64,000 bases of DNA from Oceanospirillaceae bacterium. GTDB taxonomy: Bacteria > Pseudomonadota > Gammaproteobacteria > Pseudomonadales > Balneatricaceae. The position numbers were made by a program, and so were the translations under genes. This document shows positions 48,823-59,270 of this stretch, in pieces. The stretch is taken from NCBI GenBank assembly GCA_013215445.1, contig JABSRA010000019.1:1-64000 (forward strand), read 5' to 3'. Within the stretch, counting starts at the first letter, position 1; the number at the start of each line of letters is the position of its first letter. The notes below the pieces were generated by a model. The model ran no database searches, was not told where the DNA came from, and worked only from the letters and a program-made list of their open reading frames with translations.

Positions 48823-50142
48823 CTAAAGGTTGCTTAATGCGCTCATCTCATAGACTTTGCTCTCGACGCGTTTAATATAACCGTAAGTTGCGATGGGTGC
48901 TAAACCGATAATACCTCTGCGCAGCATATCCAGCGCAACTGCCGCGGTTAAATCGCGTATATAAGTACGACTGCGCCTCGGCGATATACTTATTTTCTGG
49001 GCAAATACCTGATCTTTTACCTTCACCGCGATCACCACAGTGCCGACAGGGCGCAACTTACTGCCCCCGCCCGGCCCCGCCACTCCACTGGTTGCAAGCG
49101 CGTAATCCGTGGTGGCTATACCCTGATTAATGCTGGCAACCCCCGCGGCCATTTGCGCCACGCATGCGAGAGATACCTCAGAGTGGTCGGCAATCGTTTG
49201 TGCACTCACCTTTAGCAGCGAAATTTTCGCTGCATTGCAATAACTGACCACCCCTTGTTTTAGATAATGAGAGCTTCCGGGAAAGGCCACTAATTGACTG
49301 CTAATATCGCCACCGGTCAATGATTCAGCGACCGCCAAGCTGGCAGTGTCATCCACCAACAGTTGATGTACTGCAGCGGCCAAGGTGTCACAATTATGCG
49401 CCACTAATCCATCGCCAAGTAGCGCAGCAGCCTGCTCAATGGCCTTAGCTTGCTCAGCCTCACTGACATTGCGAGCGATCAATTTAAGTTCGAGATAGGG
49501 TGTGTATGAGCGATAGCCTAAACTTAACCCCTGGGGCCAGTCACATTTTTCTAGGCGCTCCGCCAGCTCGGATTCACCAATACCGATGGTTAATAATTTG
49601 CTGACCTCAACGCGTTGCACATTGCCCGCTTGGGCTTTGATGAAGGGGATAAATTGTTGCTCTACCATCTGCATAAACTCATGAGGCACGCCGGGGGTAA
49701 AAAACAGCCAGGCACGATTTAGCTTCACCCTAAAACCACAGGCAGTTCCCACGGGGTTATCAACCATGATTGCCCCCTCGGGCAAAAGCGTCTGTTTGAG
49801 GTTACTTTTAGTCAGCGCAATATTACGCGTTGCAAACCATTGGCTTAATACTTCACGCCACTGTTGATTTTCCTGCAGCTGAACGCCCATTGCATCGGCC
49901 ATCGCCTGTGACGACAAATCATCGACGGTCGGGCCTAAGCCCCCATTAACTAGAATGATATCCGCCTGAAAACTACGCTCTTTAAACACCTCGGTCAAGT
50001 CGGCTAACCGATCACCAACGGTGGTGCGACGCTGCATTTCAAAGCCGTGTTCCATGAGCTGATTGCCCAGCCAGGCAGCATTGGTATCGACGATTTGCCC
50101 TGCGAGCACCTCTTCACCTGTACATATCATTTCTAGTTTCAT
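48823..50142 (-). CDS. cinA: CinA-family protein (NMN amidohydrolase)
   Basis: A two-domain protein of 439 aa. The N-terminal MoeA/CinA domain (MICTGEEVLAGQIVDTNAAW, LVNGGLGPTVDDLSSQAMA) has ADP-ribose pyrophosphatase-type homologues. The C-terminal PncC domain (LAVAESLTGGDISSQL, ATSGVAGPGGGSKLRPVGTV) removes the amide of nicotinamide mononucleotide. It recycles pyridine nucleotides and is linked with NadA in the same metabolic field. SD GAGGCGG precedes the ATG. Confidence 0.9.
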   Translation of the reverse strand: MKLEMICTGEEVLAGQIVDTNAAWLGNQLMEHGFEMQRRTTVGDRLADLTEVFKERSFQADIILVNGGLGPTVDDLSSQAMADAMGVQLQENQQWREVLSQWFATRNIALTKSNLKQTLLPEGAIMVDNPVGTACGFRVKLNRAWLFFTPGVPHEFMQMVEQQFIPFIKAQAGNVQRVEVSKLLTIGIGESELAERLEKCDWPQGLSLGYRSYTPYLELKLIARNVSEAEQAKAIEQAAALLGDGLVAHNCDTLAAAVHQLLVDDTASLAVAESLTGGDISSQLVAFPGSSHYLKQGVVSYCNAAKISLLKVSAQTIADHSEVSLACVAQMAAGVASINQGIATTDYALATSGVAGPGGGSKLRPVGTVVIAVKVKDQVFAQKISISPRRSRTYIRDLTAAVALDMLRRGIIGLAPIATYGYIKRVESKVYEMSALSNL

Positions 50143-50315
50143 CGCCGCCTCTTCCCTCTATAATAGACTACCAGTTTAATAGATTAAACCATCTGCTAAT
50201 AGCAATTTTCACTGCTAAGTTACTGTAAAGTTATGTAAAAACAATAGATAATTATAATTAATATACTAAAATAAATAGTGTATTTATCACAATATTTAAT
50301 CGGCTAGGTCTGACT

Positions 50316-51761
50316 TTGACAACACACTCATATTTCAACATTGTCCTTAAACCCACTCTGCTGTGCTGCGCCCTAATTTCTGGCTGTACGAGTCTACCTT
50401 CCCAACATAAATCTGCTATTTCTGCCAGCAGCTTAGAACCCGTGATTGCCGCACAATTTAATACTGTGGAGACTCAGCGAACTTTTGCAGCTCAAAATTC
50501 AACGTCATTACCCTTGTATTTTGATGGTTTAGGGCAAAAGACCCATCCACTGCTAAACAAGGCCATTTTAACGGCGCTTGCCGACAACCACAGCATCATA
50601 GAGCAGCGAGCACTCTTCGCTCAAGCTGAGCAACGCCGCATTATTAGTGATGCGAACCTAGGTTTCGTGCTTAGTTTAAGCACCGCTAATGCGATTGCCA
50701 CCAGCACTGCAAGTAATGCTAGCACTAACAGCAATAGCCTATCTTTGAAGGGTAGCTTAGAAATTGATGTATGGGGCAAACTAGATGCGCAAAGCAGAGC
50801 TGCACAATATGATTTAGCCAGTGCTAAAGCCAATCTCAGGCAGAGCGAACAAAGCCTGATTGCGAATATAACCGGTGCTTGGTATCAATTAATCCACCAG
50901 CAAAAACTTCATCAGCTAGTCATAGAACAAGAACAGAATACGGATAATCAGCAACTAGCAATTGAAGAATCGTATCAAAAGGGCCTCAGCGACATTAGTG
51001 ATGTGTACCTCGCCCGCGGGAATTCGGACATCGCCGAGACCAGCACCATAAATGCAGCCGACAGCCTCTTTGCAGCCGCCCGCAAGCTGCAGTTATTACT
51101 GGCCCAATATCCTAATGGAGAATTGAGAATAGCCGGTGAATTAACCCAATTATCGATCAATTATACGCTGGGTATACCCGCCAACCTACTGACCAATCGA
51201 GCGGACCTCACCGCTAGCTGGCTGGCCATTTTGGCGCAAGATGCCAGTGTTGCCAGCACCTATGCTGAACAGTTTCCCAGTTTTATGTTAAGCGGCGATC
51301 TGTCCCTAAGCTCGGCTAAATTATCCCAGTTATTCAGCCAAAACCTCGCTTGGTCACTACTTGCCAGCATTTCACAAAGCTTAGTTGATAATGGCAAAAA
51401 AGCAGCCACCTATCAACTTTCACGCGCGGTATTGATCGAACGAGAACAAGAGTATCTTCAGGCTTTACAACAGGCCTTTAGCCAAGTCGAAGGTTTAATA
51501 GACAGTGAAAAGTCGATTGCCAAGCAAGTGCAATTAAACCGGCAAATACTAGAGTATGCTGAGTTATCACTGGCGCAGATCAAAGCGCAATACCGCAACG
51601 GCATTGCTAATTATCAGCAAGTTTTAAGCCTACAACACCAGCTCTTCGAAAATCAGAAAGGCCAGTTGTCTCTGCAATTACAACAAATTGAGAATAGGAT
51701 AGAACTGTTGCTGGCACTGGGCAGTCCTGACCATAAAATCCACTATCCCGAGTTTAAGTGA
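50316..51761 (+). CDS. Outer-membrane efflux lipoprotein (TolC/NodT family)
   Basis: A 481-aa outer-membrane channel of a tripartite pump. The lipobox CALISGCTS indicates lipid anchoring. Two OEP repeats are visible, with LKGSLEIDVWGKLDAQSRAA and LANRADLTASWLAI-type motifs and long coiled regions (QQKLHQLVIEQEQNTDNQQL). The stop overlaps the next gene start by 4 bases, so it is first in a three-gene operon. Confidence 0.88.
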   Translation: MTTHSYFNIVLKPTLLCCALISGCTSLPSQHKSAISASSLEPVIAAQFNTVETQRTFAAQNSTSLPLYFDGLGQKTHPLLNKAILTALADNHSIIEQRALFAQAEQRRIISDANLGFVLSLSTANAIATSTASNASTNSNSLSLKGSLEIDVWGKLDAQSRAAQYDLASAKANLRQSEQSLIANITGAWYQLIHQQKLHQLVIEQEQNTDNQQLAIEESYQKGLSDISDVYLARGNSDIAETSTINAADSLFAAARKLQLLLAQYPNGELRIAGELTQLSINYTLGIPANLLTNRADLTASWLAILAQDASVASTYAEQFPSFMLSGDLSLSSAKLSQLFSQNLAWSLLASISQSLVDNGKKAATYQLSRAVLIEREQEYLQALQQAFSQVEGLIDSEKSIAKQVQLNRQILEYAELSLAQIKAQYRNGIANYQQVLSLQHQLFENQKGQLSLQLQQIENRIELLLALGSPDHKIHYPEFK

Positions 51762-53026
51762 AACCTATGCGCCGATACCTACTTCCCATCATTCTTATCA
51801 TCATTACCGCAGCAGGTTTTTGGTATATCAATAATAACGCACCGCAGCCGAAGAAGCGCCCGCCTCCAAGGCCTGCCAGCTTAACCGTCAATGTTATTGA
51901 GATCACGCCTAAACCCTTCCAAATAACCTTGACCAGTTTCGGTCAAGTTAGCGCAAAAAGTAACACCACTATCGCCTCGCAGATCAATGGCCGAGTAGTT
52001 AAAATCAGCTCCCGCTTAAATAATGGTGCTTTCTTTAAACAGGGAGAATTATTGATCACCCTGGATAATCGCGATTATCAGAACAAAATTAACACGGCTA
52101 AGGCCAGTCTTACTCAAGCACAGCAGGAGCTAAAACTGGAACAGGCACAAGTTGATCAGGCTAAAGCCGACTGGAAACGCTTAAATAAAAACACTGCGAT
52201 ACCTCCGCTGGTTTCTCGCACCCCCCAAGTAGTTAGTGCAAAAGCTAAAGTGTCCGCCGCCCATGCAAATTTTAATCAGGCAATCTTAGATTTTGAGCGC
52301 ACCAAAATCATCGCACCTTTCACCGGTCGCGTACTCTCTAAAGATGTCAACATTGGCGATTATGTGACGGCCAATTCCCCATTAGCCAGCATTTTTTCAA
52401 CCCGTGAACTGCAAGTGCGACTCAGTCTTAAAAATTCAGATTTAGCCTTTATTGAACTACCCGAAGTCAATATTAATAATCAGCAGAGCAGCTCTCTCGC
52501 CGCAGTCGAATTTGCAGCGAACTTAATTGAACCACAAACATGGCGTGGCCAGCTGGTGCGCACAGAGGCCAACATAGATGAACTCAGCCAACAACTTTTT
52601 GTCATTGCGCAAATCGATGATCCTTTTAGTCAGGCGAACAGCGATAAACACCCTTTAAAGATAGGTCAGTATCTCACCGCGAAAATTAGCGGAAAACAGC
52701 TACCCGATGCCATTAGCATTGATATTAAAAATATCTATCAAGGCCAATTTGTGTATGTGGTCAAAGAGGGCATTATCCACCGCCAATCGATAACAATCCT
52801 CTGGCAAGACGACAATATGGCGCTGATAGGCGCGGGGCTTAAACGCTCAGATTTGTTAATCACCACCCTTTTGTCCCAAGATGATGAAGGTAATCCAGTA
52901 CAGATTGAGGGTGAACAAGCACCATCGGTACCAGGCAAACCTAAAAAACGCGGCAAGAAAGGCAAAAAACGACCCGGAGCGGCGAATAACAATAGTGGGA
53001 CAGAACGCGCTCATAAACCCAATTAA
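51758..53026 (+). CDS. RND efflux periplasmic adaptor (HlyD/MFP family)
   Basis: A 422-aa membrane-fusion protein. One N-terminal anchor helix (YLLPIILIIITAAGFWYI), a beta-barrel/lipoyl part (SFGQVSAKSNTTIASQINGR), a coiled-coil hairpin (NTAKASLTQAQQELKLEQAQ), then FERTKIIAPFTGRVLSKDVN. The C-terminus is an unusually Lys-rich tail (PKKRGKKGKKRPG). It joins the outer-membrane channel to the RND pump. Confidence 0.9.
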   Translation: MKPMRRYLLPIILIIITAAGFWYINNNAPQPKKRPPPRPASLTVNVIEITPKPFQITLTSFGQVSAKSNTTIASQINGRVVKISSRLNNGAFFKQGELLITLDNRDYQNKINTAKASLTQAQQELKLEQAQVDQAKADWKRLNKNTAIPPLVSRTPQVVSAKAKVSAAHANFNQAILDFERTKIIAPFTGRVLSKDVNIGDYVTANSPLASIFSTRELQVRLSLKNSDLAFIELPEVNINNQQSSSLAAVEFAANLIEPQTWRGQLVRTEANIDELSQQLFVIAQIDDPFSQANSDKHPLKIGQYLTAKISGKQLPDAISIDIKNIYQGQFVYVVKEGIIHRQSITILWQDDNMALIGAGLKRSDLLITTLLSQDDEGNPVQIEGEQAPSVPGKPKKRGKKGKKRPGAANNNSGTERAHKPN

Positions 53027-53055
53027 CTTCATTTTACTTACATTTTGGACAGACA

Positions 53056-56000
53056 ATGATTGAATGGTTCACCAAAAATCATGTGGCTGCTAACTTATTG
53101 ATGTTAGCAATCATCATCGGCGGGGTTTTCAGTTTAAAAACCCGCATTCCGCTGGAAGTATTCCCCAGCTTCGAATCTAACGTTATCTCCACCAGTGTCA
53201 GCTTAACCGGTGCCACAGCGCTTGAAGTAGAAGAGAGCATCACCTTATTAATCGAACAACAAGTCTCTGATTTAGAAGGGATTGAAAGTATAACTAGTTA
53301 CTCCAGCGAAGGCAGAAGTGTCGTCAACATGGAGGTCAATGACAATTACGATAAACGCGATCTACTCGCGGATGTTAAAAGTAAAATTGATACCATCAAT
53401 GATTTTCCGGCGGATGCAGATGCACCCGTGACCCAATTAAGCCAACACCGACGCGAAGTCATTAGCGTCAGCGTAAGCGGTGATGTGAGCGAACAGATCA
53501 TTCACACCCTGGGCGAAAAAATCCGCGATGAGCTACTGCAACTAACCGGTATCACCCAAGTTGAATTAGAGCGGGTCCGCGATTATCAATTGAGCATCGT
53601 GATTAAACAACAGCAATTACGCCGCTTTGATTTGACCTTGTCAGAAATTAGCAACGCCATCGCCAACAGTTCTGTCAATACCTCTGCCGGAAACTTACGC
53701 ACCAATGCAGGCGACATCTTAATCAGTACCAACGGAAAAGCCTTTGATATTAAAGAGTTTTCTAAAATAATTGTAAAAACCACTGCCGATGGGGTAAAGA
53801 TCCGTCTGGCACAAATAGCCAAGCTAACCGACGGCTTTGAAGAGACCGCACTGCGCACCCGTTTTAACGGTAAAAACGCCGCCCTTATCGAAGTGTACCG
53901 GGTGGGCGATCAAAGCGCTTTAGCGGTCGCTAATACTGTCAAACAATACATCGCAGATACCCGTTCAAGCCTAGCACCAGGGATTACGCTCAGTCACTGG
54001 CGCGATGGCTCTAAAGTACTCAAGAGTCGTTTAAAAACCCTGATCGATAACGCCATTCAAGGGGGCATATTGATCATAGTTATGCTGTCATTGTTTTTGC
54101 GACCCTCGGTGGCATTTTTTGTTTTCCTAGGGATACCGATTAGCTTTATGGGTGCTTTTATTGTGATGCCGCTACTCGGCGTCAGCCTCAATATTATCAG
54201 TCTATTTGGTTTTATCTTGGTATTGGGCATTGTCGTTGACGATGCCATCGTCACCGGTGAGAACATCTACTCGCACATGCAGCGCGCAGAATCTGGCATA
54301 CAAGCCGCTATCTTTGGCACCAAAGAGGTTGCTGTGGCGGTTACCTTTGGCGTGCTAACCACCGTCGCCGCCTTTTTACCCTTTGCCTTTATCGAGGGAC
54401 AGCGCGGCGCAATTTTTGCGCAGATTCCCGCGGTGGTGATACCGGTACTGTTGTTCTCTTTAATTGAATCAAAATTTATCTTACCCGCCCATTTAAAATT
54501 TATGCGACTGCGCCACAACGATCATAAACTAAATATCTTTAGCCGTTTTCAACAACGTTTTGCCGACGGCTTTGAAAAAATGATTCTCAAGCAGTATCAG
54601 CCCTTACTGAGAAAAGCCCTACACCATCGCTACAGCGTCTTGGTTAGTTTTATTGGCCTGTTTGTCTTACTGGTCGCCTTTGTCAGCAGCGGCTGGATGA
54701 AATTTACTTTTTTCCCCAGAGTACCCAGTGAAGTGGCCAGAGTCACTTTAACCATGCCCACCGGCACCCCCTTTTCGATCACCGATGCCCATGTAAAACG
54801 CATGGTGGATGCCGCCTTAACGCTACAGGAAAAATACCGCAATCAAGACACGGGTGAGAGTATTATTCTCGATATACTCTCCACCACAGGATCTGGCGGA
54901 GGGGCTAGCCACAGAGGCCGGGTTAGTTTTGAAACACTGGCCCCTGATGCACGAGGTTCTGCGGACGACAAGGTACCCATGGGCCAGTTAGTCAAGCAGT
55001 GGCGACAAATGATAGGTCCGATTAGCGGTGCAACCTCCCTGACCTATCGCGCTGAAATTGGTCGCGGCGGCGACCCTGTTAGCGTGCAGATAAGTGGCGA
55101 ATCTATGACCCAAATGCGCCTGGCAGCTGCAGACATACGCACTCAACTCAACCAGTATCCGGGGGTGTTTGACATCACCGACACGCTCTCTGATGGTAAA
55201 GATGAGCTGCAAATTGAACTTAAAGTGCTGGGTCAAATACTCGGGGTAAGCCGCGCCAGCTTGATCAATCAAATTCGTCAGGCGATGCAGGGCATCGAAG
55301 TGCAGAGTTTCCAGCGTGGTCGAGAAGAAGTGCCGGTCGTGGTTATCTTGCCTTTGAGTGAACGCGACTCTATTGCCGATCTTAACAACTTAGAAATCAA
55401 GATTGGCGAGCGGCGTATCCCCCTCGGCCAATTAGCCCATTTAAGTATCGTCGAGGGGCCCTCCACCCTCTATCGTACCGACTATATTCGCACCGCCAAT
55501 GTGGTGGCCGACATCAACAAAAGCCAAGTGAATGCGACGTTACTGAATACTGACCTACGCACCTTTTTAGATGAGATAAAACAGGGCAAATATCCTAAGT
55601 TAGATTTTAGCTTACGCGGTGAGGCCCGGGAACAAAGTCGATCTTTTGGCTCTTTACAATGGGGCCTAGTATTTGTTTTCTTTGCCATCTATGCGCTATT
55701 AGCGATACCCTTTCAATCGTTTACCCAACCGTTAATTGTGATGTCTGTGATCCCCTTCGGAGCCATCGGTGCTGTCTTCGGCCACTGGGTGATGGGCATG
55801 GATTTAACCATTATGAGTTTGTTAGGATTGCTGGCACTGATCGGGGTAGTGGTCAATGATTCACTGGTTTTGGTCACTTTTGTCAACCAAAAAGTGACCG
55901 AGGGCTCGAAGGTACGCGCTGCTGTATTGACCGCCGGGGTAGCTAGATTCAGACCGGTGATACTCACCTCCATCACCACCTTTGCCGGTTTATTACCGCT

Positions 56001-56154
56001 GCTGTTTGAGCAGGCGACGCAAGCGCAATTTCTGATCCCCATGGCGGTTTCGCTAAGTTTTGGGATTCTATTTGCCACCGCCATCACGCTAGTGCTAATC
56101 CCAGTCAATTATTTAATCATTGAAGACCTGAAAAACAAATTTGGCCGATCATAA
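53056..56154 (+). CDS. RND-family efflux transporter permease
   Basis: A 1032-aa proton-driven efflux pump with twelve membrane helices, two periplasmic loops and internal duplication. WFTKNHVAANLLMLAIIIGG starts the first half; the proton-relay helix FGFILVLGIVVDDAIVTGEN and the second LLALIGVVVNDSLVLVTFVN with Asp-Asp and Asn-Asp are intact. The closest style is the AcrB/MdtB-like 'AcrB/AcrD/AcrF' group of heavy efflux pumps. Substrate cannot be predicted. Confidence 0.93.
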   Translation: MIEWFTKNHVAANLLMLAIIIGGVFSLKTRIPLEVFPSFESNVISTSVSLTGATALEVEESITLLIEQQVSDLEGIESITSYSSEGRSVVNMEVNDNYDKRDLLADVKSKIDTINDFPADADAPVTQLSQHRREVISVSVSGDVSEQIIHTLGEKIRDELLQLTGITQVELERVRDYQLSIVIKQQQLRRFDLTLSEISNAIANSSVNTSAGNLRTNAGDILISTNGKAFDIKEFSKIIVKTTADGVKIRLAQIAKLTDGFEETALRTRFNGKNAALIEVYRVGDQSALAVANTVKQYIADTRSSLAPGITLSHWRDGSKVLKSRLKTLIDNAIQGGILIIVMLSLFLRPSVAFFVFLGIPISFMGAFIVMPLLGVSLNIISLFGFILVLGIVVDDAIVTGENIYSHMQRAESGIQAAIFGTKEVAVAVTFGVLTTVAAFLPFAFIEGQRGAIFAQIPAVVIPVLLFSLIESKFILPAHLKFMRLRHNDHKLNIFSRFQQRFADGFEKMILKQYQPLLRKALHHRYSVLVSFIGLFVLLVAFVSSGWMKFTFFPRVPSEVARVTLTMPTGTPFSITDAHVKRMVDAALTLQEKYRNQDTGESIILDILSTTGSGGGASHRGRVSFETLAPDARGSADDKVPMGQLVKQWRQMIGPISGATSLTYRAEIGRGGDPVSVQISGESMTQMRLAAADIRTQLNQYPGVFDITDTLSDGKDELQIELKVLGQILGVSRASLINQIRQAMQGIEVQSFQRGREEVPVVVILPLSERDSIADLNNLEIKIGERRIPLGQLAHLSIVEGPSTLYRTDYIRTANVVADINKSQVNATLLNTDLRTFLDEIKQGKYPKLDFSLRGEAREQSRSFGSLQWGLVFVFFAIYALLAIPFQSFTQPLIVMSVIPFGAIGAVFGHWVMGMDLTIMSLLGLLALIGVVVNDSLVLVTFVNQKVTEGSKVRAAVLTAGVARFRPVILTSITTFAGLLPLLFEQATQAQFLIPMAVSLSFGILFATAITLVLIPVNYLIIEDLKNKFGRS

Positions 56155-56490
56155 AACCCAGTCGCTGTTTGGCACTATAAATTAGCGCCCGCATCATAGA
56201 CGCGGGCTTGCAGTCTTATAATTGGCACAGTTGTTAGCATAATTTACCCAGCAATAACGGGCTAATTTTTGTGGAGAATTTGCTAAAATACTGACGGGTA
56301 GCAACGACATAATATGCGCAGCAAAAAGCGTGCTTAGTGACATTTTTACCTGTTTGAATATCACAACCGACTGGTTCGCCAATCAAAATAATGTCACGAT
56401 CTGGATGAAATTTTACAACCTCGACAGATGACACTCAGCGATTAATAACGACGGTTTGATAACAACCAAGTACTTCCCAAATACCCTTGT
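56155..56490. other. Intergenic region between RND pump and GGDEF-EAL gene
   Basis: 336 bases. A G+C-rich hairpin GCCCGC/GCGGGC (56187-56207) sits 32 bases after the RND stop and may help end the operon. Two short minus-strand frames (near 56194-56434) have no ribosome site and look non-coding. Confidence 0.5.
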
Positions 56491-58605
56491 TTACAGAGAA
56501 TCTCTATTTTCACTGGGGATATTGATCAAACCAAGTAATGCACTTATCTGTTCTTTGGGTATAGGTTTACTGAAATAATACCCTTGAATTTTATTGCAGC
56601 CCAGGGGAATGATACAATCTAATTGAATTTGGTTTTCTATGCCCTCAGCCACTACACTCATACTAAAAGCATCCGCTATGCTAATAATTGCCTTCACTAG
56701 GGCCGATGTTTTATGACAAAAACCTAAACGTTGGATAAAACAACGATCAATTTTAATAATGTCAAAAGGCAATTTCTGTAAATAGTTAAGTGATGAATAT
56801 CCAGTACCGAAGTCATCCAATGCTAGACTAAAACCCATAGATTTTAATGTATTCATACACTTATGGACATGCTCTGAATCATTTAACAAAGCTGTTTCGG
56901 TTAACTCAAAAGTCAATTTTGCAAACGGAAAGTTAAATTGATCTAAAACACTCTCAAGCCGATCTAAAAAGTCATAAGAATTGAGCTGTTTTGCCGACAG
57001 ATTCACTGCCATGGTCAAATGTCGAGTATCAGCAGATAATTGCCATGACTGTAGCACTGCAAACGCTTGCCTTAAGACCTGACTGCCCAGTTCTTGGATG
57101 AGATGTGATTGCTCCGCGATGGGGATAAATTGTGCGGGAGATATCGGTTTTTTGCCAAAATTTGATTTAGGCCATCGCGCTAAAGCTTCAAAACCAACAA
57201 AACGCTTTTCAACCAGACAAAATTGTCCTTGGTAATAAACGTCCAATAAGTTCTTCTCAATGATCTTTCTTAATTTAGTTTCAATATGTGCCTGTTTTTG
57301 TGCGCGTACTGACATGTGGGGGACAAAGAGTCGATAACAATTTCGTCCCGCTGCCTTGGCTTCATACAAGGCAATATCCGCCGACTTTAGTAAATTTGAT
57401 TTATCTGCCTTCCCATCAATACTGCGCGCTAATCCAATGCTCACTTCAATGCATATTTCCTTATCTCGGATTAAAAATGGCTCAGCGATTAAGGCGACCA
57501 TTTTTTTAGCAAGCAGCTCGGCATCAATACTTGATTGACATTTTTCAATTAAAATAGCGAACTCATCCCCCCCTAATCGCGCCGCAAGATCCGTTTCACG
57601 TAACATTAAGGTCAGTCGTTTTGCGACCCCTTGCAGCAATTCATCCCCGACATCATGACCTAATGTGTCATTCACTTGTTTAAAGCGATCTAGATCCAAT
57701 AATAATAAAACCACCGTGCTTTGCGAACGCTTAGAACGTTTAAGGGCTTGAGTTAAATTTTGGTGAAAACAAGCTCTGTTGGCGAGTTGGGTTAAGGTAT
57801 CGTAATTGGCCAGATGGGTAAGCCGACTCTCCATTTCTAGGCGTGAGCTAATATCTTGAAAAAGCACGATTATTGAACGACCAGGGCTGTTTTTCGATGA
57901 CGTACAAGTTAATTCAACCAAGTGGCTATTGTGATTATAATCGATTAGTTTTGACACTTTTATCTGGTATAAGCCAAGCTTATTCGCCCTGCTTTGTAGA
58001 AAAAAAAACAGGTCATCATAAGCTTCAATGTCGACATTTTTAAACCAATCATTAAAGTGACTACCAATAATCTGCTTGGCATTTGAAGCCAGCATTTGAC
58101 ACGCTTTATTGTTAATAAACTGTATTATGCCATCACTGGTAAACTTGATCACTCCTTGTCCCGCCGCTTCAAGGATCAACTCTCTTTCACTTTTTAAATA
58201 ATCGGTTTTTGCTTGTAACTGACTTATTTTGACAAATTGTTTTACCTTGTTTAATAAAATGGTACTTTCAATGGGCTTCGTTAAATAATCAATTGCGCCT
58301 ACTTCATAAGCCCGCAATATATCATTAGTCGATGGGTCGTGTGCGGTCAGCATCACAATGGGGGTATGCTTATGGGCCTGAGTTGAAGAGATAAGTTCAG
58401 CGACTTCATAACCATCCATACCCGGCATGTTGACATCGAGTAAAACAACGGCAAAATTATTATTCAATAATTGTCTTAATGCCTCACTACCTGAGGCCGC
58501 TTCAATCACCAGAATATTCTCTAGCGGCTGTAATATTTTGGTTACCGCAATCCTATTATTCAGAATATCATCTACAATAAGAATTTTACTCAGCTGTAAG
58601 TCCAT
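56491..58605 (-). CDS. Response regulator with PAS, GGDEF and EAL domains
   Basis: A 704-aa cyclic-di-GMP signalling protein. The receiver domain has the phospho-Asp at 57 (VVLLDVNMPGMDGYE) and switch Lys at 110 (YLTKPIE). A PAS-like domain follows (about 140-250). GGDEF at 345-349 is intact (RLGGDEFAIL), as is the EAL site at 473-475 (GFEALARW) with ELTETAL, LDDFGTGYSS and VVAEGIEN, so it may both make and break c-di-GMP. No histidine kinase is beside it. Confidence 0.93.
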   Translation of the reverse strand: MDLQLSKILIVDDILNNRIAVTKILQPLENILVIEAASGSEALRQLLNNNFAVVLLDVNMPGMDGYEVAELISSTQAHKHTPIVMLTAHDPSTNDILRAYEVGAIDYLTKPIESTILLNKVKQFVKISQLQAKTDYLKSERELILEAAGQGVIKFTSDGIIQFINNKACQMLASNAKQIIGSHFNDWFKNVDIEAYDDLFFFLQSRANKLGLYQIKVSKLIDYNHNSHLVELTCTSSKNSPGRSIIVLFQDISSRLEMESRLTHLANYDTLTQLANRACFHQNLTQALKRSKRSQSTVVLLLLDLDRFKQVNDTLGHDVGDELLQGVAKRLTLMLRETDLAARLGGDEFAILIEKCQSSIDAELLAKKMVALIAEPFLIRDKEICIEVSIGLARSIDGKADKSNLLKSADIALYEAKAAGRNCYRLFVPHMSVRAQKQAHIETKLRKIIEKNLLDVYYQGQFCLVEKRFVGFEALARWPKSNFGKKPISPAQFIPIAEQSHLIQELGSQVLRQAFAVLQSWQLSADTRHLTMAVNLSAKQLNSYDFLDRLESVLDQFNFPFAKLTFELTETALLNDSEHVHKCMNTLKSMGFSLALDDFGTGYSSLNYLQKLPFDIIKIDRCFIQRLGFCHKTSALVKAIISIADAFSMSVVAEGIENQIQLDCIIPLGCNKIQGYYFSKPIPKEQISALLGLINIPSENRDSL

Positions 58606-59270
58606 TTATAGCCTCTGTAATCTAATTTTTGAGCGTTTAAAACCAAAATTCACAATACCAGTGTAGACCATGAATATTATTAAGCGGCTGGCAGAGATTA
58701 TAATTATCGAATAAATGAGGGAAATAGGAATAACTCCCGGTACTTTCTTGTAACCTAAGTCTAAGCGGTTAATAGCCATAAAAAGAGGGGCACTCTGATC
58801 CGTGCAAGCATGCACCTGAATGGCAGTCCCTTGCAAATATTCTGATAAAGTTACCGCGTCTAACCATCATTTCTTACCAGTCCAAAGTAATAGCTAAGAT
58901 ACCTACCCCTCAGGCCATAAACGACGAATCCTTTACGCCATGGGCGCTTGGGGCATATTCACTGTTTCCTTAGTCTGCTTGGATTTTTATTATCACAATA
59001 GGTAACAGCTCTGAAGAGGGGTTGAGCAATGCTCGCACGATAATAAGGCCCGTCGAAAATAGAGGCAATAGCGGAGTCTATGCTTAGAATAAACCGCCAG
59101 TGTGCTCCGTTTCTTGGCTATTGAGACGTGAGTTAGTTGGAGATTAGAGGAATAAAACTGGCTAATCTGAAGAAGTCAGCTTGATTTTTAACCCATTGGT
59201 TTGCTGATAATTTAAAGGTACCGCTGCTCTTTGATAATATAATCAATCAGCTAAAAAGGTAGCGTGCCGT
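58606..59270. other. Intergenic region with no convincing gene
   Basis: 665 bases between the GGDEF-EAL and hydrolase genes, both on the minus strand. Several short frames, one (near 58899-58999) reading RRILYAMGAWGIFTVSL, may be relics of an old membrane protein. No promoter, repeat or RNA gene was recognised. Confidence 0.4.

Noticed and set aside
56194-56434. Two short minus-strand frames after the RND pump
   Set aside because: They overlap in different frames, lack ribosome sites and show no known motif.
58899-58999. Short membrane-like frame RRILYAMGAWGIFTVSL
   Set aside because: Too short, without start or ribosome site; at most a gene relic.
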